A stretch of 64,000 nt of DNA from Microbacterium oryzae. GTDB lineage: Bacteria > Actinomycetota > Actinomycetes > Actinomycetales > Microbacteriaceae. The notes below the pieces were generated by a model. It made no database searches. It was not told where the DNA came from and worked only from the letters and a program-made list of their open reading frames with translations. The position numbers and the translations under genes are program-made. Where the stretch lies: the NCBI RefSeq assembly GCF_009735645.1, contig NZ_CP032550.1, positions 1,612,001-1,676,000 of the forward strand, read 5' to 3'. Shown here piece by piece: positions 61,355 through 64,000 of this stretch; the stretch's first letter is position 1, and each line of letters begins with the position of its first letter.

Positions 61355-62745
61355 CGGGCGCCGCCCGCGATCGCGTCGGCGGACTCCACCCAGTCGTACA
61401 CCCCAACCCGCGCCCGGAGCCGCGGCGTGCGAGCGACGAGGACGACGGCGGAGACGACGACGATCAGACAGACAGACAGACCCACGGCGACCGCCACCGG
61501 CTCTCGCGCCCACATCGCGCACGCCCACGCCACCAGCAGCGCCGCCTGCGCGGCTCCCGTCGATGACGCGAGCACGACCATCCTCGGGGTCGCCTCGCCG
61601 ATGCGCACCAGGAACGCGACGGATGCCGCGCACAGCAGCACGTACGCCGCGAGGAACCCGAGCGGTCCGAGGATGTTCGCTCCGGATTCGAACTCCGTCT
61701 CGACCGACGCGAGCACCGCGGCGCAGGGGATCGTCACGACCGGCACGACGAGCACGAGCGAGGCCGACCACGGCACGCCGCGCCGGCTCACCCTGCCGAG
61801 CGCAGCGGGAAGCACCCCCTCGCGGCTCATGGCGAGGACCAGCCGGGCCGACGCCGTCGTCATGGCCAGCGCGCAGGCGAGGAAGGAGACCCCGATGATG
61901 GCCTGCAGGACGGCACGCGTCGCCGGGGCGTCGGCGAGCGAACCCGGAGAGCGCAGAGCGAGATGACCGACGCTTCCGGCGAGGAGGACGGCGGCGATCG
62001 CCACGATGCTGATCATCACCCCGCGCGGCACCGTGGCGTGCGGACGGCGAGACTCGGCTCCGAGCGCGGCACCGCTCTCGAAGCCGACGAATCCCAGCAC
62101 CACAGACACGACCGCCGAGGCGGCCTCCGGCTCCCCTAGCCAGTGCGGCTGCACGACACCGGATGGCGACTGAGCGACGGCGATCGCGGTCACCGCGAGC
62201 ACCGTGGCGACCGCGCCCACCTCGAAGACCAGCAGCATGCGCGTCGTCATGCGCAGGCCCCCGATGCTGAGCGCCGCGATGCCGCATCCGGTCAGCACGA
62301 TGATCACGACCGCGGCGACATCCGGTCGATCGGATGCGACGAGGTCGGCCAGCCGCCGACCGCCGATGAGCAGCGTCGAGGAGCCGACCGCGAGGTAGCC
62401 GATCGCGAGGAGCGCGCCCGCGGCGATCCCGGCGCGCGCGCCGAGGCCGCGCGCGACGAAGGTGTAGACCGCGCCGGTGCTCGCGAGCCGTCTGGTGAAG
62501 ACGCCGAGCACCACCCCGACCGCGAGCATGAGGGGAACGGCGACGGCGAGCTCGACGAGGCCGTACGGCCCGTCTCCCATGGCGCCGGTGTGAAACGCGA
62601 GCACCCCGGCGGGCGCCGCCGCTGCGACGGACTGCGCGACGACGTCGATCGTCCTCGCCCGCGTGCGCCGCAACGCGCGGAACGGCGAGTCCTCGAGTCC
62701 GGCCAGAGGTTCTGCCTGCCGGATCGCCTTGCTGAGAGCTCTCAT
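61351..62745 (-). CDS. APC-superfamily amino acid/amine permease
   Basis: 464 residues with 12 predicted helices. The first reads ARTIDVVAQSVAAAAPAGVL, the helix-I block of APC transporters; GFVGFESGAALGAESRRPHA is the conserved helix-VI/loop block. Likely imports an amino acid or amine. As the dehydrogenase acts outside the cell, the permease may bring in the amine for nitrogen use or for regulator induction. AGGAGG precedes ATG 62745. First gene of the nine-gene minus-strand set. Confidence 0.85.
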   Translation of the reverse strand: MRALSKAIRQAEPLAGLEDSPFRALRRTRARTIDVVAQSVAAAAPAGVLAFHTGAMGDGPYGLVELAVAVPLMLAVGVVLGVFTRRLASTGAVYTFVARGLGARAGIAAGALLAIGYLAVGSSTLLIGGRRLADLVASDRPDVAAVVIIVLTGCGIAALSIGGLRMTTRMLLVFEVGAVATVLAVTAIAVAQSPSGVVQPHWLGEPEAASAVVSVVLGFVGFESGAALGAESRRPHATVPRGVMISIVAIAAVLLAGSVGHLALRSPGSLADAPATRAVLQAIIGVSFLACALAMTTASARLVLAMSREGVLPAALGRVSRRGVPWSASLVLVVPVVTIPCAAVLASVETEFESGANILGPLGFLAAYVLLCAASVAFLVRIGEATPRMVVLASSTGAAQAALLVAWACAMWAREPVAVAVGLSVCLIVVVSAVVLVARTPRLRARVGVYDWVESADAIAGGAR

Positions 62746-62770
62746 CGCGCCCCTCCTGCCCGAAACCTAG

Positions 62771-62784
62771 GCAACGCGCATTGC
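62771..62784. promoter_or_regulatory. Palindrome at the permease promoter
   Basis: gcaacgcgcattgc: GCAA/TTGC outer arms and a CG-rich centre, 26-39 nt upstream of the permease start and overlapping the probable promoter (TAGGTT on the minus strand). Candidate autoregulatory IclR site. Confidence 0.4.
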
Positions 62785-62943
62785 GCGAGGCGCTCCGGAT
62801 TGTTTCCGGCACGTGACAGCAGCCGAGACAGCGTCGACCGACGCAAGACGCGGCCGTCTCATCGGATGGCACACGCTCCTCACACCGCTGTCACCCTGAG
62901 GATCGGACCTGCTGCGACGATCGCATCGACCGCGAGGAGGACC

Positions 62944-63108
62944 ATGACCCGCATGATCGCCGCCGGCGGGGTTGTCGCATCAGTGCTGACCGCCGCCGCC
63001 TTCGTCGCCGTAGCCGCCGCAGCAGCCGTCAGCGGAGCTTCCTCGCCCGACACGCCGCCGTCGCGGGAGAGTCACCATCACACAGAGGCGCAGAGCGCCT
63101 CGCGCTGA
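62944..63108 (+). CDS. Small membrane/secreted protein, 54 residues
   Basis: GAGGAGG just before ATG 62944 and a single hydrophobic segment (MIAAGGVVASVLTAAAFVAV) followed by a short tail with a histidine cluster (RESHHHTEAQSASR). Could be a signal-anchored peptide with metal affinity. Unknown family; it stands alone between divergent neighbours. Confidence 0.5.
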   Translation: MTRMIAAGGVVASVLTAAAFVAVAAAAAVSGASSPDTPPSRESHHHTEAQSASR

Positions 63109-63127
63109 ACCAGGGAGCGGTGCGGCG

Positions 63128-63346
63128 TCAGCGCTTCGGCAGCTTGCGAAGCGCCTTCCTGTGGTGTGCGGCCTCCGCGCCCGTCGACTCCGACTTCACG
63201 ACGAAGACCGGGTCGTCCTCCGATGCGCGGAAGGTCTGATCCGCGAAGGTGAAGTCCGACTCCTGCTTGCGCACCACCTCACCGCGCGTGCGACCCTGCG
63301 ACGTGTTCCAGCTCACCCGGTCGCCCGGCGACAGCTCCTGAGCCAC
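63128..63346 (-). CDS. DUF2945 small protein (Tudor-like)
   Basis: 72 residues: LSPGDRVSWNTSQGRTRGEV and VVKSESTGAEAAHHRKALRK then LPKR match DUF2945 (hypervirulence-associated, SH3/Tudor-like fold). Function not established. A 22-nt piece of its 3-prime end also occurs near 54138. Confidence 0.85.
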   Translation of the reverse strand: MAQELSPGDRVSWNTSQGRTRGEVVRKQESDFTFADQTFRASEDDPVFVVKSESTGAEAAHHRKALRKLPKR

Positions 63347-63348
63347 GC

Positions 63349-63513
63349 TCAGCTCCGACCGTGGAACCCCGCCGTCGGCGCTCCCGCAACTCGTGACATC
63401 CCGGCCGCGACGAGCGACTGCAGGGTCACGCGTGGGACGAGTGAGACGCCCGCCTCCCCCACGCCGATCGCGGCGGCCGCCGGCTTCGCGGCCACGGACA
63501 CTCCGGCGCTCAT
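63349..63513 (-). CDS. Hypothetical 54-residue protein downstream of DUF7882 gene
   Basis: ATG 63513 begins 1 nt after the DUF7882 stop codon and the frame ends 2 nt before the DUF2945 gene, so three small genes are tightly packed. Composition Ala/Gly/Val-rich (MSAGVSVAAKPAAAAIGVGE) with a possible amphipathic helix. No family recognised; may not be real. Confidence 0.35.
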   Translation of the reverse strand: MSAGVSVAAKPAAAAIGVGEAGVSLVPRVTLQSLVAAGMSRVAGAPTAGFHGRS

Positions 63514-63514
63514 G

Positions 63515-63859
63515 TCAGGCCGCCTTCGCGAGGGAAGCCGTGCGCGGCGTGGCCTGCGCGTCGATGTCGGAGAGGGCGGCCGGCGACAGGTCGAGCCCGT
63601 GGTTCGAGTTCGCCGCCTCGACAAGACGCACGAGCACCTCGCGATTCAGCGGAACCTGGTCCACCTCGTCGAGAACGATGCGGAAGGGGATGGACGAGTG
63701 CACCCAGACGGTCTCACGCGCGCCGCCGGGGTGCTGCCACGAGAGGGAGAAGGACTCGCCGCGGCGCAGCTTGGTGAGAACCACCGATTGCACGTGGGCG
63801 AGGAGGCGATCCTCGATCTCGATCGCCTGGTCACTCATGCCGTAGAACATCTTGCCCAC
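63515..63859 (-). CDS. DUF7882-type small protein
   Basis: 114 residues. GTG 63859 (MGKMFYGMSDQAIEIEDRLL) has GGAGGA 4 nt upstream and aligns exactly with the start of the paralogue at 29782-30126; both have the LTKLRRGESFSLSWQHPGG-type core and HSSIPFR. Unknown role. Divergent from the gene starting at 63972. Confidence 0.75.
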   Translation of the reverse strand: MGKMFYGMSDQAIEIEDRLLAHVQSVVLTKLRRGESFSLSWQHPGGARETVWVHSSIPFRIVLDEVDQVPLNREVLVRLVEAANSNHGLDLSPAALSDIDAQATPRTASLAKAA

Positions 63860-63908
63860 GCGTTCCTCCTCGATTTTGGCCGACACCTGCCGACGTCTCG
63901 AACTTTAC

Positions 63909-63931
63909 TTGGCAAACTAATCATTTGGCAA
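63909..63931. promoter_or_regulatory. Tandem TTGGCAA operator between divergent genes
   Basis: Two copies of ttggcaa (63909-63915, 63925-63931) 16 bp apart in an AT-rich stretch bounded by ttact / agtaa (63905 to 63938). The first copy is part of an imperfect palindrome tttacttggcaaactaa. Such sites are typical of MarR- or TetR-type autoregulators; the gene starting at 63972 is a candidate. Confidence 0.55.
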
Positions 63932-63971
63932 GCGAGTAATCAGGGGTGCAGACTTTCGCTACCATGACGAC

Positions 63972-64000
63972 ATGAAACGTTCAGGCCCCGGCGAGGTGTC
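63972..64000 (+). CDS. Start of a leaderless gene, cut by window end
   Basis: TACCAT at 63960-63965, 6 nt, ATG 63972, reading MKRSGPGEV to the window edge. No Shine-Dalgarno site. Too short to identify; the tandem operator just upstream would suit a MarR-type regulator. Confidence 0.5.

Overview
The window looks like chromosome of a high-GC Gram-positive actinobacterium, most likely a Microbacterium or close relative (Microbacteriaceae). Reasons: very strong GC bias at third codon positions, many apparently leaderless genes (TANNNT about 6 nt before the start codon), lipoprotein and Tat signal peptides instead of outer-membrane features, and Microbacteriaceae-type small genes (DUF7882, DUF2945, DksA/TraR zinc fingers, DUF559). 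I saw no tRNA, rRNA, CRISPR array or intact transposase.

Layout. 0-8.1 kb: surface glycan genes (GT2, two GT-B glycosyltransferases, an O-antigen-ligase/polymerase) with a thiamine-diphosphate enzyme and a DUF559 protein between them; three copies of a palindromic repeat and two of a second repeat family lie between the genes. 8.2-27.7 kb: a plant-arabinan locus. A sugar ABC importer (binding lipoprotein, two permeases, no ATPase), an intracellular GH127 cysteine glycosidase, a giant secreted GH121-like enzyme, a secreted GH43, a Tat-exported GH146-type enzyme and a secreted non-catalytic multi-domain protein surround one LacI-family regulator. The order importer-GH127-GH121 matches the beta-L-arabinooligosaccharide (extensin) locus of Bifidobacterium longum. 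One composite operator occurs upstream of three transcription units. Three secreted proteins end in the same two-cysteine domain.

27.8-34 kb: a scrap zone holding fossils of an acyltransferase and of the lacI gene, then two divergent DksA/TraR-type genes, each with a promoter and an intrinsic terminator ahead of its ribosome site (candidate paired attenuators), then small stress-type genes, an acyltransferase, a secreted protein, a glycosyltransferase and two short-chain dehydrogenases. 35-51 kb: an exopolysaccharide island (DUF4012, polymerase, flippase, several glycosyltransferases, pyruvyl transferase, acyltransferases) with decayed genes. 51-54 kb: SigJ-type sigma factor with its divergent NAD(P)-binding partner, a hydrolase and an NTF2-like protein.

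54.3-62.7 kb: the most striking region. Nine genes on the minus strand encode an APC permease, an IclR regulator, MauE, MauD, the TTQ-bearing light chain MauA, the heavy chain MauB, a multicopper oxidase, an amicyanin-like cupredoxin (MauC) and a MauF-like membrane protein. This is a methylamine-dehydrogenase-type amine oxidation system in a Gram-positive. No di-haem MauG is encoded here; a multicopper oxidase sits in the middle of the locus instead, suggesting a copper-only route from amine to oxygen and/or a different way to make the TTQ cofactor. The window ends with DUF2945 and DUF7882 genes and the first codons of a leaderless gene.
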